From NCBI RefSeq assembly GCF_000739085.1, contig NZ_CP009110.1:5890001-5954000 (forward strand): 64,000 nt of DNA, in the 5' to 3' direction. This DNA comes from Amycolatopsis methanolica 239. GTDB taxonomy: Bacteria > Actinomycetota > Actinomycetes > Mycobacteriales > Pseudonocardiaceae. The number at the start of each line of letters is the position of its first letter. The first letter of the stretch is position 1. The translations under genes were made by a program, and so were the position numbers. The notes beneath the pieces were generated by a model, which was given only the letters and a program-made list of their open reading frames with translations, did not search any database and was not told where the DNA came from. Of the stretch, positions 1 to 8,849 are shown in pieces.

Positions 1-990
1 GAACGCCTCGTTCAGCTCGAACAGGTCGATGTCGTCGACCGTCAGGCCGGCGATGTCGAGGACCTTCTTCGTGGCCGGGGTGGGGCCGGTCAGCATGATC
101 GTCGGGTCGGCCCCGGTGATCGCGGCCGCCACGATGCGGGCGCGCGGGGTCAGGCCCAGGTCCTTGCCGACCTGCTCGTTGCCGAGCAGCACCAGCGCGG
201 CACCGTCGACGATGCCCGAGGAGTTGCCACCGGTGTGGACGTGGTTGATCTTCTCGACCGAGTGGTACTTCTGCAGCGCCACCGCGTCGAAACCACCGAA
301 CTCGCCGATGGTCTCGAAGGCGGGCTTGAGCTTGGCCAGGCTCTCCAGCGTGGTCCCGGGGCGGCGGTGCTCGTCGTGGTCGAGGATCGTGACGCCGTTG
401 ATGTCCTTGACCGGCACGACCGACTTCGCGAAGTAGCCGCCGGACCAGGCCGCCTCGGCCTTCTCCTGCGAGCGGACCGCGAACCGGTCGACGTCCTCGC
501 GGCTGAAGCCCTCGATGGTGGCGATCAAATCCGCGCCGATGCCCTGCGGCACGAAGTACGTGTCGTAGTTCGTGGCCGGGTCGGTGAACATCGGGCCGCC
601 GTCGGAGCCCATCGGCACCCGCGACATCGACTCGACGCCACCGGCGATGATCAGGTTCTCCCAGCCGGAGCGCACCCGGGCGGCGGCCTGGTTGACGGCC
701 TCGAGACCCGAGGAGCAGAAGCGGTTGAGCTGCACACCGGCGACGGTGTCGGGCAGGCCTGCGGCCATCGCCGCGGCGCGCGCGATGTCGGCGCCCTGGT
801 CACCGACCGGCGAGACGACGCCGAGGATGATGTCGTTGATCGCGGCCGGGTCCAGGCCGGGGTGCCGCGCCTGGAGTTCGTGAATCAGTCCGGTCACGAG
901 GTCGATCGGCTTCACCCCGTGCAGGGATCCACCCTTGTTCTTGCCACGGGGCGTCCGGATCGCCTCGTAGATGTATGCCTCGTTGCTCAC
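1..990 (-). CDS. Acetyl-CoA acetyltransferase (thiolase), 3' end cut by window edge
   Basis: Thiolase, which cleaves 3-ketoacyl-CoA with CoA in the last step of beta-oxidation, or condenses acetyl-CoA in reverse. The minus strand reads 330 codons without a stop from a GTG at 990. A GGAAGG ribosome site lies about 10 nt upstream. The protein opens [16 protein letters not shown] and carries the nucleophile motif [12 protein letters not shown], with catalytic Cys at residue 92. The window ends just after NEAF, the NEAFA box of thiolases. Family members are about 400 residues, so roughly 70 C-terminal residues, including the second Cys and the GHP motif, lie outside. The gene is divergent from the tandem TetR regulator, with a TetR-type palindrome between them, so local control is likely (inference). 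The forward-strand frames over it are shadows. Confidence 0.93.
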   Translation of the reverse strand, partial: MSNEAYIYEAIRTPRGKNKGGSLHGVKPIDLVTGLIHELQARHPGLDPAAINDIILGVVSPVGDQGADIARAAAMAAGLPDTVAGVQLNRFCSSGLEAVNQAAARVRSGWENLIIAGGVESMSRVPMGSDGGPMFTDPATNYDTYFVPQGIGADLIATIEGFSREDVDRFAVRSQEKAEAAWSGGYFAKSVVPVKDINGVTILDHDEHRRPGTTLESLAKLKPAFETIGEFGGFDAVALQKYHSVEKINHVHTGGNSSGIVDGAALVLLGNEQVGKDLGLTPRARIVAAAITGADPTIMLTGPTPATKKVLDIAGLTVDDIDLFELNEAF

Positions 991-1032
991 ACCGACGGTC
1001 CTTCCTGCTTACTGCATCCGTCTGGGTCTGAC

Positions 1033-1048
1033 GCTAATTGCCACTAAC
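1033..1048. promoter_or_regulatory. Candidate TetR operator between thiolase and tandem TetR gene
   Basis: The sequence GCTAATTGCCACTAAC reads GTTAGTGGCAATTAGC on the other strand, a 16-bp GTTA-N8-TAGC half-palindrome. It lies between divergent genes starting at 990 and 1118. The length and ends resemble the sites at 19764-19807 and 21413-21428. Binding is inferred, not shown. Confidence 0.4.
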
Positions 1049-1117
1049 ATACTCTGCCTGAATCCCCTGGTGTCAACCGTTTGCAGGGGGCCTCACTCCG
1101 GCTAGAGTGGGATCACC

Positions 1118-2293
1118 ATGTCGAGCACCTCCCGTCGCCCCGACCGCAAGAGCCAGCTGGCCGGCCTCGCCGCCGAGCTGTTCCGCGCCCGCGGCTACCA
1201 CGGCGTCGGCATCAACGACATCGCCGCGGCGGCCGGCATCACCGGGCCCGCCCTGTACCGGCACTTCGCGGACAAGCAGGCGATCCTCGCGTACGTGCTG
1301 CTCGGCGGGGTGCGGGAGATGGAGGACGCGACCGCGGCCGCGTTGTCGAGCCTGCGGCGGCCGGACGGCGCGCAGGTGGAGCGGCTGTTGCGGGGCATCG
1401 CGGAGGCGTCGGTGGAGCGGCGCGACGTGGCGGCGCTGTGGCGGTGGGAGGGGCGGCACCTTTCGCCGGAGGACCAGCGCGAGATCGCCCGGCGGTCCAC
1501 GGCGCTGCTGTCGACCTGGGCCAAGGAGCTCATGAACCTGCGCGCCGACCTGGGGCCTGCGGACGCGGAGCTGCTGTGCTGGGCGGCGATGAGCGTGTTC
1601 GGCAGCGTTTCGGTGCACCGGACGTCCGTGGCGCGGAAGCGGTTCGCCGAGTTGCTGGCGGAGCTGGCGCGGCGGGTGCTGCACGTGCGGCTGCCGGACG
1701 CTGTTCCGGAGCCCGCGCTCGCCCCGGCCGGTGTCGGGGTGCCGTCCCGGCGGGAGCAGATCCTGTCGGCGGCCGCGGAGCTGTTCCACCGCAAGGGTTT
1801 CCACGCGGTGAGCATGGAGGACATCGGCGCGGCGGCCGGCATCGCGGGCCCGAGCGTGTACCGGCACTTTTCGAGCAAGGCGGCGCTGCTGGGGGCGATC
1901 GCGCGGCGGGCGGGCGACCGGTTGCTGCTGGACGCCGAACGGGTGCGCCTGAGCAGCGCCGATGAGACGGAGGCGTTGCGCGGGCTGATCGAGTCATACG
2001 TGCGGGTGCTGACCGGTTCGGCGGAGCTGGCGGTGTCGTTCTCGGCGGACGCGGTCAACTACGCGGAGGACGAGGGCCCCGAGCTGCTGCGCATCCAGCG
2101 GGACTACGTGGCGCAGTGGGTGAGCCTGCTGGGCGCGGCGCAGCCGGCGCTGAACCCGCGCGAAGCGAAGATCACGGTGCACGCGGCGCTGACGGTCGCG
2201 AACGACCTGTCCCGCACCCGGCGGGTCAACTCGCGCCCCGGGCTGGCGGCCGAGCTGCGAGTCCTGATGGCGGCGGTGCTGGACCTGGATTAG
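1118..2293 (+). CDS. Tandem double TetR-family regulator
   Basis: A 391-residue protein with two complete TetR units in one chain. The first helix-turn-helix is at about residues 10-60 (GVGINDIAAAAGITGPALYRHF). The second is at about 207-262 (AVSMEDIGAAAGIAGPSVYRHF). Each is followed by its own all-helical ligand domain. Ordinary TetR proteins are about 200 residues and dimerise, so this chain could work as a built-in pseudo-dimer or bridge two operators (inference). The recognition helices GPALYRHF and GPSVYRHF nearly match that of the TetR encoded at 21450. It is divergent from the thiolase gene and upstream of two acyl-CoA dehydrogenase genes, which suggests control of fatty or branched acyl-CoA degradation. 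The ATG start follows a GATCACC leader with no strong ribosome site. Confidence 0.9.
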   Translation: MSSTSRRPDRKSQLAGLAAELFRARGYHGVGINDIAAAAGITGPALYRHFADKQAILAYVLLGGVREMEDATAAALSSLRRPDGAQVERLLRGIAEASVERRDVAALWRWEGRHLSPEDQREIARRSTALLSTWAKELMNLRADLGPADAELLCWAAMSVFGSVSVHRTSVARKRFAELLAELARRVLHVRLPDAVPEPALAPAGVGVPSRREQILSAAAELFHRKGFHAVSMEDIGAAAGIAGPSVYRHFSSKAALLGAIARRAGDRLLLDAERVRLSSADETEALRGLIESYVRVLTGSAELAVSFSADAVNYAEDEGPELLRIQRDYVAQWVSLLGAAQPALNPREAKITVHAALTVANDLSRTRRVNSRPGLAAELRVLMAAVLDLD

Positions 2294-2718
2294 GGCTTGG
2301 GCAGCAGGGGTTCGAACATCGGACCGCGAGATCGAGGCGATGACCAGGGTCCGCGCATGCTCGCCGACCGCGAGGCCGATCTCGCACATCCCGTCCGCTG
2401 GAGGTCCCACCTGAAGTCTTTCGCTCACCGGGTCGGAAGCCCCTGACCGGCGAGCAGCTGGTCGAGCACGATGCAGGCATCGAGCGAACGCAGCAGATCG
2501 GAGCGCCCGAGATACTGCGTCGCGGCTTCATCGGCGGCGTCACAGTTGCGCATCGCCACCTCCAGCGCCTGCGGCCACTGATTGGACAGGTTCGCCACTT
2601 TCGCCCACTTCGCCCTCGAGTAACACGTCGCTCACCGCGGTACAGCGCACCCGGACGCACCTGGCCGAAACTTGCCAACTCACCCCGAAACCGGCACCCC
2701 ACCGCTACGGTCACCACA
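2294..2718. other. 425-bp region with no confident gene
   Basis: This gap lies between the tandem TetR gene and the lipoprotein gene. The only coding-like stretch is a short minus-strand frame at 2425-2598, listed separately. A second minus frame starts with the overlapping GTGA at its stop and runs into the 3' end of the TetR gene, so the region may be the remnant of a decayed gene. No hairpin terminator or tRNA was seen. Confidence 0.5.
2425..2598 (-). CDS. Short hypothetical protein or gene remnant (57 aa)
   Basis: From a GTG at 2598 the minus strand encodes VANLSNQWPQALEVAMRNC and continues through DEAATQYLGRSDLLRSLDAC to a TGA at 2425. The composition looks protein-like: amphipathic helices, GC-rich third positions and no low-complexity arginine or proline runs. 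The frame stays open upstream of the GTG (KWAK...), so this may be the end of a longer, decayed gene. The stop overlaps a GTG in another frame (GGTGAGC), which may only be chance. I do not recognise a family. It could also be spurious. Confidence 0.3.
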   Translation of the reverse strand: MANLSNQWPQALEVAMRNCDAADEAATQYLGRSDLLRSLDACIVLDQLLAGQGLPTR

Positions 2719-3222
2719 GTGAAGCGCGCCCTCCTGTTCCTCCTCCTTCCGCTGGCCGCGTGCACCAACGACAGCGAGCCCACCGAAACCCGGGCACCGG
2801 CCACCACCTCGTCCGCGCCGCCGGCTGTCACCGCCGCCGATGGGCGGGATTACGGCGCCTGCCTGGACGGCACGTGCGAGGTCCTGGTGAGCGAGCCGGT
2901 CGACATCGCGCTCACCGGGCAGGGCGGGGTCGACCGGATCTCCGTCCGCGCGGTCACCGCCGAGGGCATCGAGTTCTCCACCGGCGACGGCAGCGGCATC
3001 CTCACCCCCGGCTGCGTCTCCACCCTCTACGAAAACGGCTCCGGCTCGCGCTGCAGCAGCGGCGAACCCGCGAAGCCGGAGCCGGTCGACGGGGTTCTCG
3101 CGATGCAGGTCGTCGACGTGCGGGACGGCACGGCCGTGCTCCGGCTCGTGTCCGGGGGCGCCGGTCCGCCGCCCAGCTCGCTGCGGCCCCCGTTGCCCGT
3201 CATCCCGACCTGGCGCCCCTGA
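2719..3222 (+). CDS. Putative secreted lipoprotein
   Basis: A 167-residue protein opening with a lipoprotein signal: MKRALLFLLLPLAAC, with lipobox LAAC and lipidated Cys at residue 15. A Thr/Pro/Ser/Ala-rich tether follows to about residue 40. The mature part is predicted to be a small beta-rich domain with conserved-looking cysteines in GACLDGTCEVLV and PGCVSTLY...SRCSSG. It should be anchored outside the membrane. Start is GTG (CACAGTGAAG) with no clear ribosome site. No enzyme motif is visible and I do not recognise the family. It stands alone on the plus strand before the acyl-CoA dehydrogenase pair. Confidence 0.75.
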   Translation: MKRALLFLLLPLAACTNDSEPTETRAPATTSSAPPAVTAADGRDYGACLDGTCEVLVSEPVDIALTGQGGVDRISVRAVTAEGIEFSTGDGSGILTPGCVSTLYENGSGSRCSSGEPAKPEPVDGVLAMQVVDVRDGTAVLRLVSGGAGPPPSSLRPPLPVIPTWRP

Positions 3223-3259
3223 CGGCGGGCGACTGGCGTTCACCCGCCCCCATGCGTTA

Positions 3260-3277
3260 ACCTACTCGCGAGTAGGT
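3260..3277. promoter_or_regulatory. 18-bp perfect palindrome before acyl-CoA dehydrogenase pair
   Basis: ACCTACTCGCGAGTAGGT is a perfect 9+9 palindrome flanked by GTTA and AAC. It is centred about 30 bp upstream of the GTG at 3298. The position and symmetry fit a repressor operator, probably TetR class. The tandem TetR encoded nearby is one candidate binder (inference). Confidence 0.55.
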
Positions 3278-3297
3278 AACGGCGATGGGAGTGCGAC

Positions 3298-4638
3298 GTG
3301 GCAGCGCTCAGGGAGAACAGCGGCCGGAAGCGGGACGTGATGGGCCTCGGCCTGGCCGCCCTCTCCCGGCTCGCGGGCAGCAGGACGCTGGAACGCAGCG
3401 GGTTGCGCGAGCCGGTTCAGAACCTGGTTTCGGCGGCGACGAGGAGCGGTTTCAAGGTCGCCGGCGCGGCCAGCCGGACGTTCTCCTCGTCGCGCAAGCG
3501 GGGCGGCGACGCGACCCGCCCGGCACCGGCCGAGGACAAGGGCCTGTTCGACCTCACGCCGTCCGAAGACCAGCAGATGATCGTCGAGACGGTGAGCGAG
3601 TTCGCGGCCGAGCAGCTGCGTCCCGCGGCCGCCGAGGCGGATGAGAAGCTCAGCCCGCCGGACGGCCTGCTCACCAGGGCCGCCGAGCTCGGCGTGACGC
3701 TCATCGGCATCCCGGAGGAGCTGGGCGGCGCGGGCGCGGAGCGCTCGGTCGTCACCAACGCGCTGGTCGCCGAGGCACTCGCCCACGGCGACCTCGGCCT
3801 TGCCGTCGCGGTGCTCGCGCCGTCCGCGGTCAGCAACGCGCTCGTCCTGTGGGGCGACGCCCAGCAGCAGGCCGACTACCTGCCTGAGTTCGTCGGCGAG
3901 AACGTGCCTGCCGCGGCGCTGGCCCTGCTGGAGTCCAAGCCGCTGTTCGACCCGTTCAAGCCCGCCACCAAGGCCCGCCGCACCCCCGGCGGCTACCAGC
4001 TGGACGGCGTGAAGTCCCTGGTCCCCCGCGCGGGCCAGGCGGAGTTGTTCGTCGTGTCCGCCGACCTCGAAGGGCGCGGCCCGGCGCTGTTCCTCGTCGA
4101 GTCGTCGACCAAGGGCGTGTCGATCGAGGCCGACCCGGCGATGGGCCTGCGGGGCGCGGCGACCGGCAAACTGCACCTGGAGAAGGTGTCGCTGCCCGCG
4201 GGCGCGCTGCTCGGCGGCGGTTCGCCGGACGTGTTCACCGAGGCCGTGCGGCTGTCCCGCCTCGGCTGGGCCGCGCTGGCCACCGGCACCGCGAAAGCCG
4301 TGCTGGACTACGTGATCCCGTACGTGAACGAGCGCACCGCGTTCGGTGAGCCGATCAGCCACCGTCAGGCGGTCGCGTTCTCGGTGGCGGACATCGCGAT
4401 CGAGCTGGAGGGCATGCGCCTGGTCATGCTGCGCGCCGCCGCGCGGGCCGAGCAGGGCAAGCCGTTCGCCCGCGAGGTCGCGCTGGCCCGCAAGCTCGCG
4501 GCGGACAAGGGCATGCGCATCGGCAGCGCCGGGGTGCAGCTGCTGGGCGGGCACGGGTTCGTGAAGGAGCACCCGGTGGAGCGGTGGTACCGCGACCTGC
4601 GTGCGATCGGTGTGCTCGAGGGCGTCGTCCTCCTCTGA
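3298..4638 (+). CDS. Acyl-CoA dehydrogenase, first of a pair
   Basis: A 446-residue FAD-dependent acyl-CoA dehydrogenase homologue. It has an unusual N-terminal extension of about 75 residues (basic, Ser-rich) before the family N-domain, which starts at FDLTPSEDQQ. The middle beta-domain and C-terminal helical domain follow, with the QLLGGHGFVKEHPVERWYRD motif. The chain ends ...IGVLEGVVLL, so it keeps the Glu-Gly of the usual catalytic EGT loop. It lacks the following GTxEIQxxxIAR helix that completes FAD/substrate contacts in most members. It probably works with the partner encoded 20 nt downstream, as heteromeric acyl-CoA dehydrogenases do in actinobacteria (inference). Start GTG follows GGGAG. 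Confidence 0.88.
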   Translation: MAALRENSGRKRDVMGLGLAALSRLAGSRTLERSGLREPVQNLVSAATRSGFKVAGAASRTFSSSRKRGGDATRPAPAEDKGLFDLTPSEDQQMIVETVSEFAAEQLRPAAAEADEKLSPPDGLLTRAAELGVTLIGIPEELGGAGAERSVVTNALVAEALAHGDLGLAVAVLAPSAVSNALVLWGDAQQQADYLPEFVGENVPAAALALLESKPLFDPFKPATKARRTPGGYQLDGVKSLVPRAGQAELFVVSADLEGRGPALFLVESSTKGVSIEADPAMGLRGAATGKLHLEKVSLPAGALLGGGSPDVFTEAVRLSRLGWAALATGTAKAVLDYVIPYVNERTAFGEPISHRQAVAFSVADIAIELEGMRLVMLRAAARAEQGKPFAREVALARKLAADKGMRIGSAGVQLLGGHGFVKEHPVERWYRDLRAIGVLEGVVLL

Positions 4639-4657
4639 CAAGCCTGGGAAGGGCATC

Positions 4658-5866
4658 ATGATCAATCTGGAAACCCCGAAGAAGGCCCGGGCGCTGATCA
4701 ACCAGGCGTACCAGGCGGCGTCGGAAGTGCTGCGGCCGATCTCGCGCAAGTACGACCGCGCCGAGCACGAATACCCGGTCGAGCTGGACATGTTCGCCGC
4801 GGTGCTGGACGGGCTGAACTCCTCCGGCGAGGGCGGCGCGGGCGCGGCCGGCGTGCGGCGCAACGAGAAGGAGAAGGCGACCGGGAACCGCAACGGCGGC
4901 AACCTGGCGACGGTGCTCGGCACGATCGAAATGTGCTGGGGCGACGTGGGTCTGCTGCTGTCGATGCCGCGGCAGGGTCTCGGCAACGCCGCGATCGCTT
5001 CGGTGGCGAACGACGAGCAGCTGAAGCGGTTCGCGAAGGTGTGGGCCGCGATGGCGATCACGGAGCCGGGCACCGGTTCGGACTCCGCGAACATCACCAC
5101 GACCGCCACCGAGGACGGCGACAGCTACATCCTCAACGGCGAGAAGATCTTCGTCACCTCCGGTGACCGCGCGGACGCCGTGGTCGTCTGGGCCACTTTG
5201 GACAAGTCGCTCGGCCGGGCGGCGATCAAGTCGTTCGTGGTCGAGAAGGGCACGCCGGGCTTCGAAGTCGTGCGGCTGGAGCACAAGCTCGGAATCCGCG
5301 CGTCGGACACGGCGGTGCTGCGGTTCGACAACTGCCGCGTGCCGAAGGAAAACCTGCTCGGCTCGCCGGAGATCAACACGTCCAAGGGGTTCGCGGGGGT
5401 CATGCAGACCTTCGACAACACGCGCCCCCTGGTCGCGGCGATGGCGGTCGGCCTGGCGCGGGCCGCGCTGGAGGAGACGGCGAAGATCCTGGCCGAGGCA
5501 GGTGTCGTGGTTGATTACGACCGCCCGGCGCACCACCAGCACGCCGCGGCGGCCACGTACCTGGAACTTGAAGCCGACTACGAAGCGGCGTACCTGCTGA
5601 CGCTGGAGTCGGCCTGGATGGCCGACAACCGCAAGCCGAACTCGCTGCAAGCATCCATGGCGAAGGCGAAGGCCGGCCGGTCGGTCGTCGCCATCACGCT
5701 GAAGTGCGTCGAGCTGATCGGCACGCTCGGCTACACGGAAGAGATGCTGCTCGAAAAGTGGGCGCGGGACTCGAAGATCCTGGACATCTTCGAAGGCACG
5801 CAGCAGATCCAGCAGCTGATCGTGGCGCGGCGGTTGCTGGGGAAGACGAGTGCTGAGCTCAAGTAG
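4658..5866 (+). CDS. Acyl-CoA dehydrogenase, second of a pair
   Basis: A 402-residue acyl-CoA dehydrogenase, which forms the alpha-beta double bond of an acyl-CoA and passes electrons to ETF. The start is the ATG of MINLETPKKA, after GGGAAGGG, 19 nt past the previous stop. An upstream in-frame GTG would overlap the preceding gene. FAD motif MAITEPGTGSDSANI and the C-terminal KILDIFEGTQQIQQL with catalytic Glu near residue 379 are both present. It is therefore the complete partner to the preceding gene, which lacks this last helix. The two form an operon under the palindrome at 3260-3277. The substrate is not evident; steroid-ring, branched or long-chain acyl-CoA are all possible. Confidence 0.92.
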   Translation: MINLETPKKARALINQAYQAASEVLRPISRKYDRAEHEYPVELDMFAAVLDGLNSSGEGGAGAAGVRRNEKEKATGNRNGGNLATVLGTIEMCWGDVGLLLSMPRQGLGNAAIASVANDEQLKRFAKVWAAMAITEPGTGSDSANITTTATEDGDSYILNGEKIFVTSGDRADAVVVWATLDKSLGRAAIKSFVVEKGTPGFEVVRLEHKLGIRASDTAVLRFDNCRVPKENLLGSPEINTSKGFAGVMQTFDNTRPLVAAMAVGLARAALEETAKILAEAGVVVDYDRPAHHQHAAAATYLELEADYEAAYLLTLESAWMADNRKPNSLQASMAKAKAGRSVVAITLKCVELIGTLGYTEEMLLEKWARDSKILDIFEGTQQIQQLIVARRLLGKTSAELK

Positions 5867-5983
5867 CTTGTGACACCGCCCGGTCTCTGCATCCGCGAGG
5901 CCGGGCGGTTGCCGTTCGGCGCGGTCTGTAACGCGGTCCTCCCGGGTGCGACTCTCCCTACTATCCCGAAGGGAGGCCCGAAG

Positions 5984-7363
5984 ATGACTGGTTACCTCGT
6001 CCAGCCCGCCTCGGTGGAAAGGTTCCGTGACGGCTTCGACGGCCGGATCGTCACGCCGGAGGACGGCGACTACGAGACCGTCCGCGGCGTCTTCAACGCA
6101 ATGATCACCGCCCGCCCACAGGTCATCGCCCAGTGCGGGACCGTCCGGGACATCACGGCGGCGCTGCGGTTCGCCCGGGACAACGCCCTTCCGGTCGCCG
6201 TGCGGGGTGGGGGTCACAGCGTCGCCGGGGCGTGTCTTGTCGAGGACGGTCTCGTCATCGACCTGCGCCGCCTCAACGCCGTCACCGTCGACGCCGACGC
6301 GATGACCGCGACGGCGAGCGGTGGCGCCACCTGGGGCGACTTCGACAAAGCCTGCCAGCCGCACGGCCTGGCCACCACCGGCGGCCGCGTGTCGACCACC
6401 GGGGTGGCCGGTCTGACGCTCGGCGGCGGCTCCGGCTGGATCGAGCGCAAGTTCGGCCTCGCCTGCGACAACCTGCTCTCCGTCGACCTCGTCACCGCCG
6501 ACGGCCGCGAGGTCACGGCGAGCGAGCTGGAGAACCCCGACCTCTTCTGGGCCCTGCACGGCGGCGGAGGAAACTTCGGCGTCGCCACCCGGCTCACCTT
6601 CCGGCTGCACGACCTGCCGGAGTTCTCGATGGCTCTGATGCTGTGGCCCGGCGACCAGGGGCGCGCCGTCGCCGGTGTCTACCGCGACCTCATGCGCACC
6701 GCGCCGGACGAGATCGGCGGCGGCCTGCTCTACCTCACCGGCCCGCCCGAGGAGTTCGTGCCCGGACACCTCGTCGGCCGGCTCTGCTGCGGCGTCCTGG
6801 TCACCTGCACCGGCCCGGAAACCCGGCTGCGCGACATCATCGGCCCGCTGCTCGCGACCGCGCCGCCCGGCCAGGTCATCACCGACGTCCCCTACGCCGG
6901 CCTGCAGTCCATGCTCGACGACCCAGCGGGCTTCCGGAACTACTGGTCCGACGAGAACCTGCGCGAACTGCCCGACGAAGCCCTCGACCGGTTCTGCGAA
7001 CGCGCACTGGACATGGTGGTGCCGTCGCCGTCGCAGCACGCGCTGCTGCCGTGGGGCGGCGCTGTCACCCGCGGCCAGGACTGGCCGGGATTCGACCGCG
7101 ACAACCAGTGGGCCGTGCACCCGCTGGGCCTGTGGGCCGACCCGGCCGACGACGACCGCGCCATCGCGTGGGCCCGCAACCTGCGCGCCGACATGCGGCC
7201 GTGGGCGTCCGGCGACGTCTACCTCAACTTCATCGGCGACGAGGGCGACGACCGCATCGTGGCCGGTTACGGCGAGGAGAACTACCGGCGCCTGCAACGC
7301 ATCAAGGCCGACTACGACCCGGACAACGTGTTCGACCGCTGGCACGACATCAAGCCGGCCTGA
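5984..7363 (+). CDS. FAD-dependent oxidoreductase, PCMH/BBE type
   Basis: A 459-residue flavoprotein of the berberine-bridge/hexose-oxidase class. The ATG at 5984 follows GGGAGG at 5971. An N-terminal FAD-binding PCMH domain carries RGGGHSVAG, whose His is the usual 8-alpha-histidyl FAD attachment. The position that holds the second covalent Cys in bicovalent members reads GRVSTTGVAG without Cys, so attachment is probably through His only (inference). The C-terminus has the BBE signature NYRRLQRIKADYDPDNVF. Such enzymes oxidise sugars, alkaloids or polyketide alcohols with O2. No biosynthetic cluster surrounds it, so the substrate is unknown. Its 3' end overlaps the convergent hydrolase pseudogene. 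Confidence 0.9.
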   Translation: MTGYLVQPASVERFRDGFDGRIVTPEDGDYETVRGVFNAMITARPQVIAQCGTVRDITAALRFARDNALPVAVRGGGHSVAGACLVEDGLVIDLRRLNAVTVDADAMTATASGGATWGDFDKACQPHGLATTGGRVSTTGVAGLTLGGGSGWIERKFGLACDNLLSVDLVTADGREVTASELENPDLFWALHGGGGNFGVATRLTFRLHDLPEFSMALMLWPGDQGRAVAGVYRDLMRTAPDEIGGGLLYLTGPPEEFVPGHLVGRLCCGVLVTCTGPETRLRDIIGPLLATAPPGQVITDVPYAGLQSMLDDPAGFRNYWSDENLRELPDEALDRFCERALDMVVPSPSQHALLPWGGAVTRGQDWPGFDRDNQWAVHPLGLWADPADDDRAIAWARNLRADMRPWASGDVYLNFIGDEGDDRIVAGYGEENYRRLQRIKADYDPDNVFDRWHDIKPA

Positions 7364-8132
7364 CCGAGGAGAGCCCGGAGCGCCGCGGCGAACTGCGTGA
7401 GGCGTTCGACCGGCCCGAGGTGGCCGCCGGGAAACTCGGTCAGCGGTAGTCCGAGCCGGCTCGCCAGAGCGGCGGCAGCCCGGTACGGCAGCTGGCCCCG
7501 CGAGTCGATCCCGGCGACCGGGACCAACGGCGGCCCGGCGGCGGCGAGCGCGGCCAGGTCGACGTCCGCGGACGTGAACGGCACCAGGACGTGCTCCAGA
7601 AACAGTGGCTGGAGTTCGCCGAGGCGGGCGAACAGCTCAAGTAGTTCCGGAGTCGGCGGCTCCGGGCTTGTTTCCGCGTAGCCCTCCAACCAGTCGCCGA
7701 CGTGGCGCAACTCCGGGGTCGCCGCGCCGGGTTCGGAAGCCGTCATGGCCTCGGTCATCAGCCGCGCCGCTTCGTCCAGGCCACCGGCGGCTCGTGGACC
7801 ACCGCGAGGCGCACGCGCTCCGGGTGGCGGGCGAGCAGGTCGAGCGTGGTGATGGCGCCGGCGCTGAACCCGAACACCGCGGGCGGCTCGTCGAAGAGCG
7901 CGTCGATCAAACCGAGCGCGTCCTCGGCGTAGACCCTCGGGTGCTGGTCGCCGTTCTGCCGCGCCGACACCAGGCGGCTGGACATGGCGGCGACGCGGTA
8001 GTGATCGGCCAGGTGCGCGGCGAGCCCGTCGAAGATGTCGGCGTGACCGGCGCCGCCGGGCAGGAGCAGCAGCGGCGGTCCGTCACCGCGCTCCTGGTAG
8101 TCGATGGGCGTGCCGTCGAGCGTGAGGCGCAT
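7312..8132 (-). pseudogene. Alpha/beta hydrolase, frameshifted
   Basis: One alpha/beta hydrolase is split over two frames. The 5' part starts with ATG at 8132 after GGAGAAG. It reads MRLTLDGTPIDYQERGDG, has the oxyanion LLLLPGG and the nucleophile elbow GFSAGA, and stops after EPPVAWTKRRG at about 7760. The second frame continues with DEAARLMTEAMTAS through FPGGHLGPVE, which supplies the catalytic His, to about 7312. Loss of one base near 7765 would explain the break (GCC-TG-GAC). Joined length would be about 270, normal for the family. It sits 18 nt downstream of a TetR gene, so the pair was probably one regulated operon. A sequencing error cannot be excluded. Confidence 0.8.
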
Positions 8133-8150
8133 GGGCTTCTCCGGTCCGGA

Positions 8151-8723
8151 TCAGTGGATCTTCGTCCAGTTGGTCAGCGTGTGGTGGAGCGCGTCGACCG
8201 CGCGACGCCACGAAACGTCGATGCTGTGGTCGGCGGTGAAGGCCCCGGTGGCTTCCAGGTCGCTGAAGCCGTGCAGGGTGCTGCGCAGGAACCGGACCGC
8301 GTCGGTGGCGTCCGGTTCGGACAGGTCGTACCCGCGGAGCAGCGCGTAGCAGACCTCGATGATGCGCATGACGCCCGGCGTCTCGGCGGCCCGCTCCGGC
8401 GGCACCGGGTGCCGGGTGGCGGCGTAGCGGCCAGGGTGCTCGGTCGCCAGGGTGCGGTAGGTGTCGGCGAAGGCGGTGAGCGCGTCGCGGCCGGCGCGTC
8501 CGGCCACCGCCGCGCTCAACGCTTCGGCCCATTCGGAAAGCGCCCGCAACCCCACGCGTTCCTGCAGGTCGGCGAGGCTGCGGATGTGGGTGTAGAGGCT
8601 GGCGTCGCGGACGCCGAACCGCTTCGCGAGCGCCGCCAGCGTCACGTTCTCGAAGCCGATCTTGTCGGCCAGGTCGGCGGCGGCCGACACCAGCGCGTCC
8701 GGCGTGATCCTCCCACGCGGCAC
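8151..8723 (-). CDS. TetR-family regulator with WHG-type C-terminal domain
   Basis: A 190-residue regulator. The N-terminal helix-turn-helix covers about residues 8-50 (ENVTLAALAKRFGVRDASLYTHI). The C-terminal domain matches the TetR_C_33/WHG style (LHGFSDLEATGAFT). I chose the GTG at 8723 (VPRGRITPDAL), which puts the HTH at the usual distance from the N-terminus and has GGGAGG upstream. The frame is open for 37 more codons to 8834. It lies directly upstream of the frameshifted hydrolase and probably controlled it. The target operator is not obvious. Confidence 0.85.
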   Translation of the reverse strand: MPRGRITPDALVSAAADLADKIGFENVTLAALAKRFGVRDASLYTHIRSLADLQERVGLRALSEWAEALSAAVAGRAGRDALTAFADTYRTLATEHPGRYAATRHPVPPERAAETPGVMRIIEVCYALLRGYDLSEPDATDAVRFLRSTLHGFSDLEATGAFTADHSIDVSWRRAVDALHHTLTNWTKIH

Positions 8724-8849
8724 ACAGGAGTCCAGCCTCCCGGTATCGGCAGACCCCGCCACCTCCGACGAGGACGCCGACATCACGGCCGTCGGCAAGC
8801 AGATGCGGGTGCCCGACTCCACACAGAAACCCACGTGCCGCTCTAGTAC

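Noticed and set aside
2294..2340. tRNA-like GGGGTTCGAAC motif
   Set aside because: The T-arm-like sequence has no matching acceptor or anticodon stems around it.
4424..7345. 973-codon minus-strand frame
   Set aside because: Shadow over two clear plus-strand enzymes; no family features.
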